From contig CATLHM010000010.1 in NCBI GenBank assembly GCA_949949005.1, positions 60,774 through 124,773 on the forward strand: a stretch of 64,000 nucleotides of DNA, read 5' to 3'. Positions 46,720 through 55,324 of the stretch are shown here, piece after piece. The stretch's first letter is position 1, and every line of letters starts with the position of its first letter. The notes under the pieces were generated by a model. It saw only the letters and a list, made by a program, of their open reading frames with translations. It was not told where the DNA came from and searched no databases. Position numbers and translations under genes: made by a program. The DNA comes from an uncultured Lachnospiraceae bacterium. GTDB taxonomy: Bacteria; Bacillota; Clostridia; Lachnospirales; Lachnospiraceae.

Positions 46720-47055
46720 ATGATGATAGGATGTATAGAGGAGGCGCTGGAGTGGATGGCACAGGCAGTGAACGGAAGAATTTATGAATATGAGTCCCTG
46801 CTCTATGAAGCGGGGAAGAGGGGCGGCGCATATGTTATTTTTCCCTATGATATCAGGAAGGAGTTTGGACGGGGAAGGGTGAAGGTACATGCTACGTTTG
46901 ACGGGGAGCCGTATGATGGCAGTGTTGTAAATATGGGGGTAAAGAACGCTGACGGGAGTGTGTGCTATATTATAGGCGTGCGCAAAGAGATCCGTTCCCG
47001 GATAGGGAAGCAGCCCGGGGAGAGGGTTTGGGTGACAGTCAGGGAACGGGAATGA
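46720..47055 (+). CDS. DUF1905-domain protein
   Basis: A roughly 111-residue protein beginning MMIGCIEEALEW, 57 bp after the transporter stop, with AAGGAGGAGAG upstream. The barrel segments YESLLYEAG, GGAYVIFPYDIRKEFG, KVHATFDGEPYDGSVVNMG, and CYIIGVRKEIRSRIGKQPGE are those of DUF1905, a small beta-barrel domain of unknown function. Confidence 0.75.
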   Translation: MMIGCIEEALEWMAQAVNGRIYEYESLLYEAGKRGGAYVIFPYDIRKEFGRGRVKVHATFDGEPYDGSVVNMGVKNADGSVCYIIGVRKEIRSRIGKQPGERVWVTVRERE

Positions 47056-47072
47056 GGCAGGAGGGATGAAAC

Positions 47073-47483
47073 ATGTGGACGTGTCCAAAGTGCGGGCGTG
47101 CTTTCAAAAGGCAGGAACAAAGCCATTACTGCGGGAAAGCGCCGCAAACGGTGGAGGAATATATTGCGGCACAGCCAAAAGAGGTACAGGAGTATCTGAA
47201 AAAAATAAGGGAAGTGCTCTGTGCGGCGTTGCCGGAGGCTCAGGAGAAAATTTCATGGAGTATGCCCACTTTCTGGAGGGATCATAATATCATCCAGTTT
47301 GCCGGGTTTAAAAAGCATGTCGGCCTGTATCCGGGGCCGGAGGCTGTGGAAGCGTTTTCCGAACGCCTGAAAGAATACAAGACCAGTAAGGGGACTATAC
47401 AGCTTCCCTACGGCAGGCCGGTTCCGGTGGAACTGATTTCCGATATTGCCAGGTGGTGTTATGAGACGGGGAATCACCCCTAG
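47073..47483 (+). CDS. DUF1801-domain protein with N-terminal zinc knuckle
   Basis: A 136-residue protein. The first 25 residues, MWTCPKCGRAFKRQEQSHYC, form a Cys/His zinc finger (CxxC...H..C). The rest is DUF1801 (VEEYIAAQPKEVQEYLKKIRE, ISWSMPTFWRDHNIIQFAGFKKHVGLYPGP, TIQLPYGRPVPVELI), the fold of Fra/YdhG frataxin-like proteins. DUF1801 and DUF1905 proteins often occur side by side; the role of both is unproven. CAGGAGGGATG precedes the start. Confidence 0.82.
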   Translation: MWTCPKCGRAFKRQEQSHYCGKAPQTVEEYIAAQPKEVQEYLKKIREVLCAALPEAQEKISWSMPTFWRDHNIIQFAGFKKHVGLYPGPEAVEAFSERLKEYKTSKGTIQLPYGRPVPVELISDIARWCYETGNHP

Positions 47484-47673
47484 AGTTAAGAAAGATAAAT
47501 GTGTTCACGCGGCCTGGAGGGTGATTGGAAATTCCATTGCCTATAACGGGAAAGGCGAGGTTGTAAAGGTGCTTTCCTGTGGCGAAGCTGCGGAAGATTT
47601 TTGTGTGATAGAAGTTGATACGATACCCCATGGCCGAAAGGGGACGGCGCTGGCAGAGTATCTGTATGATTAA
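47461..47673 (+). CDS. Small uncharacterised ORF overlapping the DUF1801 gene
   Basis: About 70 residues in another frame, overlapping the preceding stop by 23 bases. The part AWRVIGNSIAYNGKGEVVKVLSCGEAAEDFCVIEVDTIPHGRK is protein-like, but I recognise no family and there is no good ribosome binding site. It may be the end of a decayed gene. Confidence 0.3.
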   Translation: MRRGITPRVKKDKCVHAAWRVIGNSIAYNGKGEVVKVLSCGEAAEDFCVIEVDTIPHGRKGTALAEYLYD

Positions 47674-47732
47674 AATGAGAAAAGGGCTGCACCGTATTTA
47701 ATGAATTTTCATTACTCAAAGGAGGCATTTAC

Positions 47733-48173
47733 ATGAACAAAAAAGAAACCATTTTAGCGCTTGCTGCTGAAATCATTGCACAGCGTACCGTGCATCAGGA
47801 TAAGGACAGCTTCGGCACACTCATCACCATCGACCCGGACGGTTCCCCTGTGCCTACGACTATCAGTCCTTCCCGCAGCGAAGGAATACGCTGGATTACA
47901 TTCTGCACAGGCCGGGGTGCGCCAAGCCCTGTGCGCCTTGGCCAGAACAACAAGGCTGCCGTGTGCCTGAATTCTCCAACCTATCACATTTCCCTCACTG
48001 GAACGGCGGAGGTCTGCACTGACCCGGAAACCTGCCGGGAGATGTGGTACGAGGGGTTGGCAAACCACTTTTCTGGTCCCGATGACCCCAATCTCTGTGT
48101 GATTCGCTTCACGACCGAGCGCTACAGTCTGTTTATAGATTGGGAATCACTGAAAGGGGAGATAGACGGATAA
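47733..48173 (+). CDS. Pyridoxamine 5'-phosphate oxidase-like flavin protein
   Basis: A 146-residue split-barrel FMN-binding protein of the PNPOx-like superfamily: FGTLITIDPDGSPVPTTI, IRWITFCTGRGAPSPVRLGQNNKAAVCL and ISLTGTAEVCTDPE are the three core strands. Such short proteins are general-stress or F420/FMN-linked reductases rather than true PdxH, which is longer. AAAGGAGG precedes the ATG. Confidence 0.8.
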   Translation: MNKKETILALAAEIIAQRTVHQDKDSFGTLITIDPDGSPVPTTISPSRSEGIRWITFCTGRGAPSPVRLGQNNKAAVCLNSPTYHISLTGTAEVCTDPETCREMWYEGLANHFSGPDDPNLCVIRFTTERYSLFIDWESLKGEIDG

Positions 48174-48279
48174 CTGGTATGATGCGGGCTGTTTCTGGAA
48201 AAATCAGTTATAAAAAATTCATAAATGTTTTGTTGCTTTATTCTAAAAATCAAAAAAGTTGATAGATAATGCCCGGAAC

Positions 48280-48470
48280 AGTATGGGACAGATGGCAAAC
48301 ACGATTACGGTTCTGACAAGTTTTCTGTTGGGGCAGTATATCGTAGAGCAGGAACAGCAGGGCTCTGAAAGGGCACAGGAGGCGGTTCGGATACCATTGC
48401 GTTGACACACGGGCAGATCGCCCGATATATGGGTTCTGCCCGCGAGGTGGCGTCCAGAATGAGGAAATTT
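48280..48470 (+). pseudogene. Crp/Fnr-family regulator remnant
   Basis: At 48384-48470 one frame reads GSDTIALTHGQIARYMGS then AREVASRMRKF, the helix-turn-helix of Crp/Fnr regulators, and stops being Crp-like exactly where the convergent 4Fe-4S gene ends. Just upstream in another frame is TSFLLGQYIVEQEQQGS, which resembles the helix joining effector and DNA-binding domains. The cAMP-binding-like domain is missing. The 300-bp gap contains nothing else. Confidence 0.65.
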
Positions 48471-49062
48471 ACTTTTTCTGTGACGCAGCCACGTTTCTGG
48501 CTTTACATATAAGCTGTGTCATTGTTCCCATGGGACAGTATACGCACCAGGAACGGGGTTTGAATAGGGCCATGGTAAAGAATCCCAGTATGGTGGAGGT
48601 AAGCATCACACTGTAGAACCCAAAGGCAAACTGGGCCACACCATCGGAGAACAGGGTGCCATGGTAAGCCCAGTGCCATGGGAGTTTGAATGTCCACAGC
48701 AGAGTTACCACAGTGCCAAGGTTTTTTGCCCCTGCGAAGACCAGCCAGGTGTTCCACAGCATAAGGAAGAACATCACAAAGAAGAATATCAAAAATCCAT
48801 ACCGGAAATAACCTGATCTCATCCAGCCTGGGATATCCTTTTTCCGCGAGAGTCCGAACCTGCCCCCAATCAGGGAAAATAGCTGGCCCCTGCCTCAATA
48901 CTTGTTGCAGTATGCCTTATTGCCCTTTACAAGCGCTATGGCAAGGGGGATAAAAAAGCAGAAAAGGCCAAGCCATGCAAAGAGGATATTAAAAAGTCCA
49001 AGGATCAGGTAGGTAAGGGAGACGATCCAAAGGTAATCATACCATTTCTTTTTTCCTGTCAT
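48469..49062 (-). CDS. Membrane 4Fe-4S protein with in-frame TGA at a conserved Cys
   Basis: Read through the TGA at 48895-48897 this is one 197-codon frame. It starts MTGKKKW at 49062 (GGAGGTGA upstream, ATGA overlap with the ferredoxin gene), has two helices at about 12-46, then NKAYCNKY-TGA-GRGQLFSLIGG, more helices (YGFLIFFFVMFFLMLWNTWLVF and others) and a second cluster motif WCVYCPMGTMTQ. In related NapH/YccM-like proteins the TGA position is a Cys of CNxYCGRGQL. The protein should pass electrons between a ferredoxin and the membrane. Whether TGA encodes selenocysteine or is a nonsense mutation cannot be decided here; if it stops, a 55-residue fragment results. Confidence 0.7.
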
Positions 49063-49256
49063 TTTTCCGTCACCTCCAATGAAATAATGCTTGCAGGGCA
49101 TTCCTTTACACATTTCCCGCATCCGACACATAGTTCCCTGTCGATGACCGCATGGATGCCAAAGGGAACCGTGATTGCGTTTCGTGGACAGACCTTCATG
49201 CAGCATCCGCAAGCTACACATTCCCGGATACTGACAGCCGCTTTCCTTTTTGCCAT
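49059..49256 (-). CDS. Two-cluster 4Fe-4S ferredoxin
   Basis: A 65-residue protein with two complete cluster motifs, CVACGCCMKVCP and CVGCGKCVKECP, as in bacterial 2[4Fe-4S] ferredoxins. Its stop overlaps the start of the membrane 4Fe-4S gene (ATGA), so the two are coupled and probably form one electron-transfer unit. Confidence 0.9.
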   Translation of the reverse strand: MAKRKAAVSIRECVACGCCMKVCPRNAITVPFGIHAVIDRELCVGCGKCVKECPASIISLEVTEK

Positions 49257-49498
49257 GAATAAAACTCCTTTTGTTTTTTCTTTATTATACAGGGAGAATA
49301 AGGCGGATTCTGTGACGAAGTCACACTGTTGCTGATTTCAGGTGGATCAGGGAAGGGGCAGGCTTATAAACTTTTTCCCTGCAAAAGACACAGATATTTG
49401 TCAGACCTTCGAGAATATGGTAAACTGTATTTGTGAAGCGGCGCGCCCCTTTGGAGGCGGCCGCCGGATCAGACCGGATATCGGAGGAGGGATAACTA

Positions 49499-50881
49499 TT
49501 GGATAACGAAAAGATAAGGGAGCATCTTGCGGGCTCTCTGGAAAAGATTTTGAAGTTTGCGGGCTGTGAGGAGGAACTGACCGGTTCCTTCAGGGACAGC
49601 GTTGCAGCCTATAAGAAACTTTCCAACAAAAATGACGACGCGCCGGCCACGGCCCAGCTGCGGCGCAAAATTGCGGATCTGTTTTATAAGGTATATGAAG
49701 CGGCTTTCCGGGTCAGCGTCAGGACAGGCGCGATTCCGCCCATTATCCGTATGTTTTTTGATTTTGGCTATGTGGATGAAGAAATTGCGGGGATGGAAAA
49801 TGCGGTTTATCTCTATGGCCTGACCCAGAATATGCCCACCTGCCCGGAAAAGGGAGTTTATTCCATCTATGAATGGCTGACGGCTATTTATCAGGGGAAA
49901 AAGGAGCCCAGCCGGAATGAGATGGACATGGACTATCGGGACTATATTTTGGAGCAGAAGCGGATGGGGCGGCTTACGCAGGGCCAGGAAGAGGCGTTGA
50001 TGCAGAACAACGGCTCCAAGGTGATTTATGAATTGACGAACATGTTTCCTGTCATCAACCGGCTTACTTTCGGGCAGCTTAGTATTTTCTGCCCCCTGTT
50101 TTCCTCCCACAATCTTTTTAAACCGGCGGAGGCGGCCCTTGTCACAGCGGACAAAGTGACGGAGGCAATCGAGAATATCAGGGATAAGGATTTCAAGGCT
50201 TTTTACAGGGAAACCCGGTATTATAATCAGGAAAGAGGTATCAATGAACAGGTTGAGGTGGAGATTTTGCCGGATATTATCCTGATGCCCAATATTGGCA
50301 GCAGAAGTATTATGTGGCAGGAGATCGAAGGGAAAAAACGTACCACGCCCTCCCGCATGATGCTCTCCGTTTTCCATACGGAGGATCTGGCCCAGTGTAT
50401 TATGCGCCTTACAGGGGAATTCAGGTGGGAAATGTGTAAGCGTGTCCAGGGAGCCAGATGGAACGATGTGACGGAGCCCTCCCTTACCAGCGAATATTGT
50501 GATTATGTACAGTTTTACCGTAATAACAAGGAGCTCTCCCCGGACACCAAGGAAAAGGTTAAGCAGCAGCTTGTGCGTGCAAGAAACAATTACAGAACCA
50601 TGTTTGTGTCGGATTATATCTCCTGGCTGCTTTATGAAAGCGCCGGTTCCCCCAGATTAAACAAGGTTGCCAGAACCATTTTGTTTACCTACTGTCCATT
50701 TAAAAAGGAAGTCAGGGAAAGAATCGGCGCGAATCCGCTCTATAAGCAGGCGATAGAAAGATATAATATCATGAATGCAAAAACTTCGCGCCGGATCACG
50801 CTTTTGTACCGGAAACTGGAAAATACGCCGGACGGCGTTCCAGAGGAAATTGAGGAATATAAAAATTATCTGGAATCATAA
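49499..50881 (+). CDS. Conserved protein of unknown function (460 aa)
   Basis: Starts at a TTG seven bases after GGAGGAGGG; no ATG fits. The sequence is soluble, helix-rich and has no signal peptide or obvious catalytic motif. Recognisable features are an ARARNNYRT-like basic segment (VRARNNYRTMFVSDYISWLLYE near 360) and a strand-rich centre (EVEILPDIILMPNIGSRSIMWQEIEGKKR). I recognise no named family; comparable proteins seem frequent in Lachnospiraceae. It is monocistronic with its own terminator. Confidence 0.7.
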   Translation: MDNEKIREHLAGSLEKILKFAGCEEELTGSFRDSVAAYKKLSNKNDDAPATAQLRRKIADLFYKVYEAAFRVSVRTGAIPPIIRMFFDFGYVDEEIAGMENAVYLYGLTQNMPTCPEKGVYSIYEWLTAIYQGKKEPSRNEMDMDYRDYILEQKRMGRLTQGQEEALMQNNGSKVIYELTNMFPVINRLTFGQLSIFCPLFSSHNLFKPAEAALVTADKVTEAIENIRDKDFKAFYRETRYYNQERGINEQVEVEILPDIILMPNIGSRSIMWQEIEGKKRTTPSRMMLSVFHTEDLAQCIMRLTGEFRWEMCKRVQGARWNDVTEPSLTSEYCDYVQFYRNNKELSPDTKEKVKQQLVRARNNYRTMFVSDYISWLLYESAGSPRLNKVARTILFTYCPFKKEVRERIGANPLYKQAIERYNIMNAKTSRRITLLYRKLENTPDGVPEEIEEYKNYLES

Positions 50882-50925
50882 AAACCAAAAGCTGCCAGGG
50901 GCGCATTAATTGAGGAAGGACAAGG

Positions 50926-50955
50926 AAAAGGAGACGATACGGGTCTCCTTTTTTT
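50926..50955 (+). terminator. Rho-independent terminator
   Basis: AAGGAGAC and GTCTCCTT form an 8-bp stem with loop GATACGG, extended by A-T pairs and followed by seven T residues, about 45 bp after the stop of the 460-aa protein. Confidence 0.85.
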
Positions 50956-51050
50956 GAAACATAAGGATGGCTGGCGAAGCCTGGCATCCGTTGCTTTGAG
51001 CCGTTGTCTGCTATTTCGCCCTAACGGGATGCGGCTGCCTGATATCTGGC

Positions 51051-51869
51051 TCACCCCACAACAGGAATTTCAATCTGCACAATATAATCCTCAATCCGGT
51101 CGATCACATTTTCATTAATTCCCCTTTCATAGGAAAATCCGTGAAGAGTCAGGTTATGTGCGTGTGCATAGCCGAAGATTTCCTGATACCGTTTCGGGAT
51201 TTTATCCCACTGTCCTTTGTGGAAGGCCCGCAGGTATTTCCCACTGGGCATGATGTGCAGTCCGGCCTGGTAAGGGAGAAGAGGGATTTCGATAAAGAGC
51301 CTGGAATAATCGTCAAAGCGGCCCTTTAGCAGGCTCTCCACGGAAATCATGGAACCATAGGAGGCTTCGTGGAGGCGGCCAAGCCGGTATTTTTCGGTTT
51401 CGGCAGTGATCAGCTCCACTTCCTGCTCAAAGGAGGTGCTTGGGTCTACGTCCACGGTGACCAGGCAGCGTTCCTCTTTTTGGACGAGACGGATCTCGGA
51501 TAGATCCATGGTCAGCAGGGTGGACATATTCTGATGGTGGGTATATAAAGTTTTCCGGACAGCCTGTAAGTGGGTGATCTGCATATCAAGGCCTGCTATT
51601 TTTTCTTCCAGAAGAGACTTTAAGCTTGCGGCGGAACGATTTTTCATGAACGCCTGTATTTCATTGATGGAGACATCCAACTCCCGCAGCAGCAGGATAG
51701 TTTCCAGCACAGGGCTCTGGTGATAATTATAGTAACGGTATCCGTTTTCCGGGTTTATGGCAGCAGGCTTAAAGAGCCCGATCTCGTCATACCACATAAG
51801 GGTTTTTTTGTTGATGCCGTGCATGGCACTGAATTGTCCAATCGTGAGAAGTTTTTCTTTTTGATTCAT
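51051..51869 (-). CDS. MerR-family regulator with GyrI-like effector domain
   Basis: Start ATG at 51869 (AGGAGC upstream); an in-frame TTG at 51884 lies before that site. The 272-residue protein has a MerR winged helix (about 9-78: TIGQFSAMHGINKKTLMWYDEIGLFKPA, YRYYNYHQ), a dimerisation helix (80-118) and a BmrR/GyrI-like ligand-binding domain to the end. It is the kind of regulator that senses hydrophobic drugs and twists a long-spaced promoter. A matching 19-bp-spacer promoter lies 83 bp upstream of its start and another before the MATE pump at 56 kb. Confidence 0.9.
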   Translation of the reverse strand: MNQKEKLLTIGQFSAMHGINKKTLMWYDEIGLFKPAAINPENGYRYYNYHQSPVLETILLLRELDVSINEIQAFMKNRSAASLKSLLEEKIAGLDMQITHLQAVRKTLYTHHQNMSTLLTMDLSEIRLVQKEERCLVTVDVDPSTSFEQEVELITAETEKYRLGRLHEASYGSMISVESLLKGRFDDYSRLFIEIPLLPYQAGLHIMPSGKYLRAFHKGQWDKIPKRYQEIFGYAHAHNLTLHGFSYERGINENVIDRIEDYIVQIEIPVVG

Positions 51870-51951
51870 GTCTGCTCCTGTCAATGGTTGTTGCTTGTGT
51901 ACAATCCACTTGGAAAAAGTTTCTTATGCTGTTTAGGATTCCAGTTGGACT

Positions 51952-51982
51952 TTGACCGTACAGTCACTGTATGGTTTATGGT
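51952..51982 (+). promoter_or_regulatory. MerR-type promoter/operator, copy 1
   Basis: TTGACC and TATGGT separated by 19 bp; the spacer carries the inverted repeat GACCGTACAG-TCA-CTGTATGGTT (two mismatches). It points right, toward the EAL protein gene 294 bp away, and overlaps the divergent merR upstream region. Confidence 0.75.
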
Positions 51983-52145
51983 ATCATGGATTTGGGAGGA
52001 ATGCAAGGTGAAGGGGTGAATTGAAGGGGGACGGTATATACAGGATATTTTTATGATGTTTTTTACCTGATTTGGGAAAAAAATCTGCCAAATGAATAAA
52101 AAGAACTTGGAAAAGAGAAGAACACATGGTAAAATTAGCTAAAGA

Positions 52146-52244
52146 GCGTTGGCTGAGTAAGGGCAAAACAGGAGAGGACAGAACGTAAGGTCAAGGTTTT
52201 TTGTTCAATCTGCCCTTTTGGGCCGGGAGTTTCGTCGGAAACCG
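52146..52244 (+). other. Possible structured leader before the EAL gene
   Basis: GCGTT (52146) can pair with AACGT (52182), and AAGGGCA (52159) with TGCCCTT (52211). The two helices interlock as a pseudoknot. Then CCG-GGA-GTTTC-GTCG-GAAAC-CGG forms a bulged hairpin at 52222-52244. It matches no riboswitch consensus I know, including the two c-di-GMP classes. Confidence 0.3.
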
Positions 52245-52275
52245 GTGATTTGTCAATGAAGCGAGGAATTTTACT

Positions 52276-55182
52276 ATGAAATGCACGGGAGTTAAGCAAA
52301 AGCTATCTATTCTGTTGTGTTTGGCGTTGGAATTATGTCTGCTGGCCGGGATGTGCTGTGGCATTGTTTATGCCAAGGAAAAGCGTGTGGTGAAGGTTGC
52401 CTTTTTCCCAATGGGAGGTTACCATGAAAAGGAGGAAAATGGCAGCCTGGCCGGAATGGATGTGGAGTATCTGGAGAGCCTGCGCAAGTATGCCGATTGG
52501 GATATCGAATATGTAGAATGTGCCAGTTGGGACGAGGCGCTGAGGCTTTTGTCGGAACAAAAGGTCGATCTGGTGGGGAGCGCCCAATATTCCGCTGCGC
52601 GGGCTGAAAGCTATCAGTACGCGGATCTGTCCAGCGGTTATACATTTGGTGTTATAGCGGCAAATGGAGACAGCGATTTGGCCTATGAGGATTTTAAGGC
52701 CATGCAAAGCATTACCTTCGGTATGGTCAAAACCTACGTGCGCCGGAATGAGTTTATGCTCTACTTGCGGGACAATGGAGTTTTCTCACCCAAAATTCAG
52801 GAGTATGATTCCACGGAAGCATTGCAGAATGCCTTGGCAGAGGGCGAAATTGACGCGATGGTTCACACGTTTATGGAACTCAATGAGGGACAGCGCCTGA
52901 TTGGGCGTTTTGCACCCAGGCCTTTCTACTACATCAGCTATCCGGGAAACGATGAGGTCATGCGGGAGCTGAACTACGCCATTGCAGATATAAAGATGAA
53001 TGATCCCGGGCTGGAAACGCAGTTGATGAACAAATACTATCAGAGCAGGCTGGATAAAAGTATTGTGTTCACGACGGATGAAAAAGGCTTTATCGCCAAT
53101 TCTGACCCGGTCATCGTAGGCTATTTTGATGGCTACTATCCCTTTATCTATGAGGAGGATGGGGTATGTAAGGGGCTCACCCGGGAGCTCATGGAAAATG
53201 TGGCAGGGTTCACCGGCCTGTCCCTGGAGTGGCACAGAGTCGAATCCCCTGAGCAGGCCAGCAAGGCCCTTGTGGAGGGAACCATTGATGTGATGGCCTA
53301 CTGTATCCACAGCAAAGAAGAGGCGGGAGAAAACGCTCTGATCAAAGTGAAGGAGTATACCTCGATTCCGATGGTGCTGGTTACAAAGCGGGATAAGGAA
53401 TTCAACGCGATCCGTACGCTGGCTACGGTGGATTACCTGCATGAAGAGGCCGCCCGGGTGACGGATTTAGGGAGCGATACAAAGCTGCTTCTCTTTTCCA
53501 CCCAGCAGGACTGCCTGGACGCGGTTAAGAACAAGAAAGCGGATGCCGCCCTGTGCGACGGATATTTGGCTGAGTACCAGCTCAGCGCAGAGATGCGGTA
53601 TTACGATTTGGAAATCCGGCGGGTGCTGAACCAGGAGCACGGAGTGTCCATGACGGTTCGGAGCGAGGATGTCCAGTTGGCTGAAATCCTGAATAAGACG
53701 CTCATGGATGTAGATACCCGTGCGGTCAACGATTACATGCTGGAGAGAAATATTTATTCCATGACCAGTGTAAGCCAATTTGTGGAGGACAACAGCGCTG
53801 TCATCATCGCACTGCTTCTGCTTCTCTTAGTCGCAGTTATCGCGGTGGCGGTACACATTGTGCGGGATGCCAGAAAGATACAAAAGCTGATGTATAAGGA
53901 TGTGGAGCTGGATATCTGGAATCTGAACCATCTAATTTACAACGGGGGGAAAATGCTGGAGTCAGACCGGGGCAGACATGCATACGCGATTGCCTATCTT
54001 AATATCTCCCAATTTCAGCACTACAAGGTGGTTTACGGCTGGGAAAACGGACAAAAGCTTCTGACCCTGATTGCGGATGTGCTTTCCAAGTGTGTGCGGG
54101 AAAAGAGCGAGGTATGGGCAAAGGCGGACGGGGATCACTTTGTGCTGATGCTCTCCTCTGAATATGGGGATATTGTGGAACGCCTGAAAGAAATCATCCG
54201 TTTAATTGAGGAACATATCACCCAGGAGATTGGGAGCCGAATTGAGCTTCATGCGGGACTGCGCTTCCTTCCTCCGGATGGAGATAGCATTCGGGAAGCG
54301 ATTGTCTGCGCCAATCAGGCAATTGATTTTATCCAGCCTAACAGCAGTGAGCGGGTGAAAGTCTTTGACGTTTCCCTGGAAGAGGCCATCAGGGAGCGCC
54401 ACGAGAGGCAAAAGCTGCTTGATTCCATTAACGTGGACGACAACTTTGCCGCCTTTTATCAGGCAAAGGTGGATATCCGCACAGGGAAAATTGTGGGGGC
54501 GGAGGCGCTGGTGCGGTTCCTGGATCCTACCGCTGGCGGCGCCGTCAGGGCCCCCGGATTCTTTATACCTTACTATGAGCAGACCGGAAAAGTGGTGGAC
54601 GTAGACTTTTTCATACTCAGATGTGCATGCCGGATGCTGCGCAGCCGCCTGGATCAGGGCAAGGAGGTTGTCACAATTTCCTGCAATTTTTCCAGGATGC
54701 ATTTTACAAAACCAGGTTTTGTTGAACGGCTGATCAGTGTCATTGAGGAGGCAGGAATACCCAAGGAGCTGATTGAGGTGGAAGTGACGGAGACAATGGT
54801 GATGGAAAGGCTCCAGCAGGAAATGGCTGAGCAGACAATGAACGAGCTCTATGACAGAGGGATTCGGCTCTCCATTGATGATTTCGGGTCAGGCTATTCT
54901 TCTCTTGGCGTTATCGAAAAGATTCCGGCGTCCGTAATCAAGCTGGATCGCTCCTTCTTGCTCAATCAGGAGGACAGAGAACGCCAGGTGAAGATTATGA
55001 AACGGATTGTCGATTTGGCGGACGACTTAAACGCGCAGATTGTCTGCGAGGGCGTGGAAACCGACAAGGACGTGGAACTGATGTACGAGATTGGCGCAAA
55101 TATTGCCCAGGGCTATCGTTATGCTAAACCCGTTCCAGAGACCGAATTTGAACAGATGCTGACCAAAACTGCCCAGATGTAA
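52276..55182 (+). CDS. Periplasmic-sensor c-di-GMP phosphodiesterase (SBP3-SBP3-degenerate GGDEF-EAL)
   Basis: 968 residues: signal helix (8-34), two family 3 solute-binding domains in tandem (about 38-255 and 275-500), a transmembrane helix (about 508-530), a GGDEF-like domain whose signature has become DGDHF (618-622, so no cyclase activity expected), and an EAL domain. The EAL domain keeps the catalytic set: E743-A-L, the Asn in SCNFS, EVTET, IDDFGSGYSS, IKLDRS and CEGVET. It should hydrolyse c-di-GMP in response to an extracellular small ligand, possibly amino-acid-like. Upstream is a MerR-type promoter and a possible structured leader. Confidence 0.9.
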   Translation: MKCTGVKQKLSILLCLALELCLLAGMCCGIVYAKEKRVVKVAFFPMGGYHEKEENGSLAGMDVEYLESLRKYADWDIEYVECASWDEALRLLSEQKVDLVGSAQYSAARAESYQYADLSSGYTFGVIAANGDSDLAYEDFKAMQSITFGMVKTYVRRNEFMLYLRDNGVFSPKIQEYDSTEALQNALAEGEIDAMVHTFMELNEGQRLIGRFAPRPFYYISYPGNDEVMRELNYAIADIKMNDPGLETQLMNKYYQSRLDKSIVFTTDEKGFIANSDPVIVGYFDGYYPFIYEEDGVCKGLTRELMENVAGFTGLSLEWHRVESPEQASKALVEGTIDVMAYCIHSKEEAGENALIKVKEYTSIPMVLVTKRDKEFNAIRTLATVDYLHEEAARVTDLGSDTKLLLFSTQQDCLDAVKNKKADAALCDGYLAEYQLSAEMRYYDLEIRRVLNQEHGVSMTVRSEDVQLAEILNKTLMDVDTRAVNDYMLERNIYSMTSVSQFVEDNSAVIIALLLLLLVAVIAVAVHIVRDARKIQKLMYKDVELDIWNLNHLIYNGGKMLESDRGRHAYAIAYLNISQFQHYKVVYGWENGQKLLTLIADVLSKCVREKSEVWAKADGDHFVLMLSSEYGDIVERLKEIIRLIEEHITQEIGSRIELHAGLRFLPPDGDSIREAIVCANQAIDFIQPNSSERVKVFDVSLEEAIRERHERQKLLDSINVDDNFAAFYQAKVDIRTGKIVGAEALVRFLDPTAGGAVRAPGFFIPYYEQTGKVVDVDFFILRCACRMLRSRLDQGKEVVTISCNFSRMHFTKPGFVERLISVIEEAGIPKELIEVEVTETMVMERLQQEMAEQTMNELYDRGIRLSIDDFGSGYSSLGVIEKIPASVIKLDRSFLLNQEDRERQVKIMKRIVDLADDLNAQIVCEGVETDKDVELMYEIGANIAQGYRYAKPVPETEFEQMLTKTAQM

Positions 55183-55324
55183 TGTTGTGTGGGCTTTTTG
55201 GTGGGTATTATTTGTCACCTTACGATAGGAAGGTTCTTGACAGTGTATGCAAAAGAATTATTATATTATGAAGGAGAAGCATTTTGCCTGACAGACTAAG
55301 AGGACGGAGAAAGCAGGGACTGAT

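Noticed and set aside
52083..52275. c-di-GMP riboswitch before the EAL gene
   Set aside because: The conserved motifs of class I and class II c-di-GMP riboswitches are not present; only an unassigned structure is reported.
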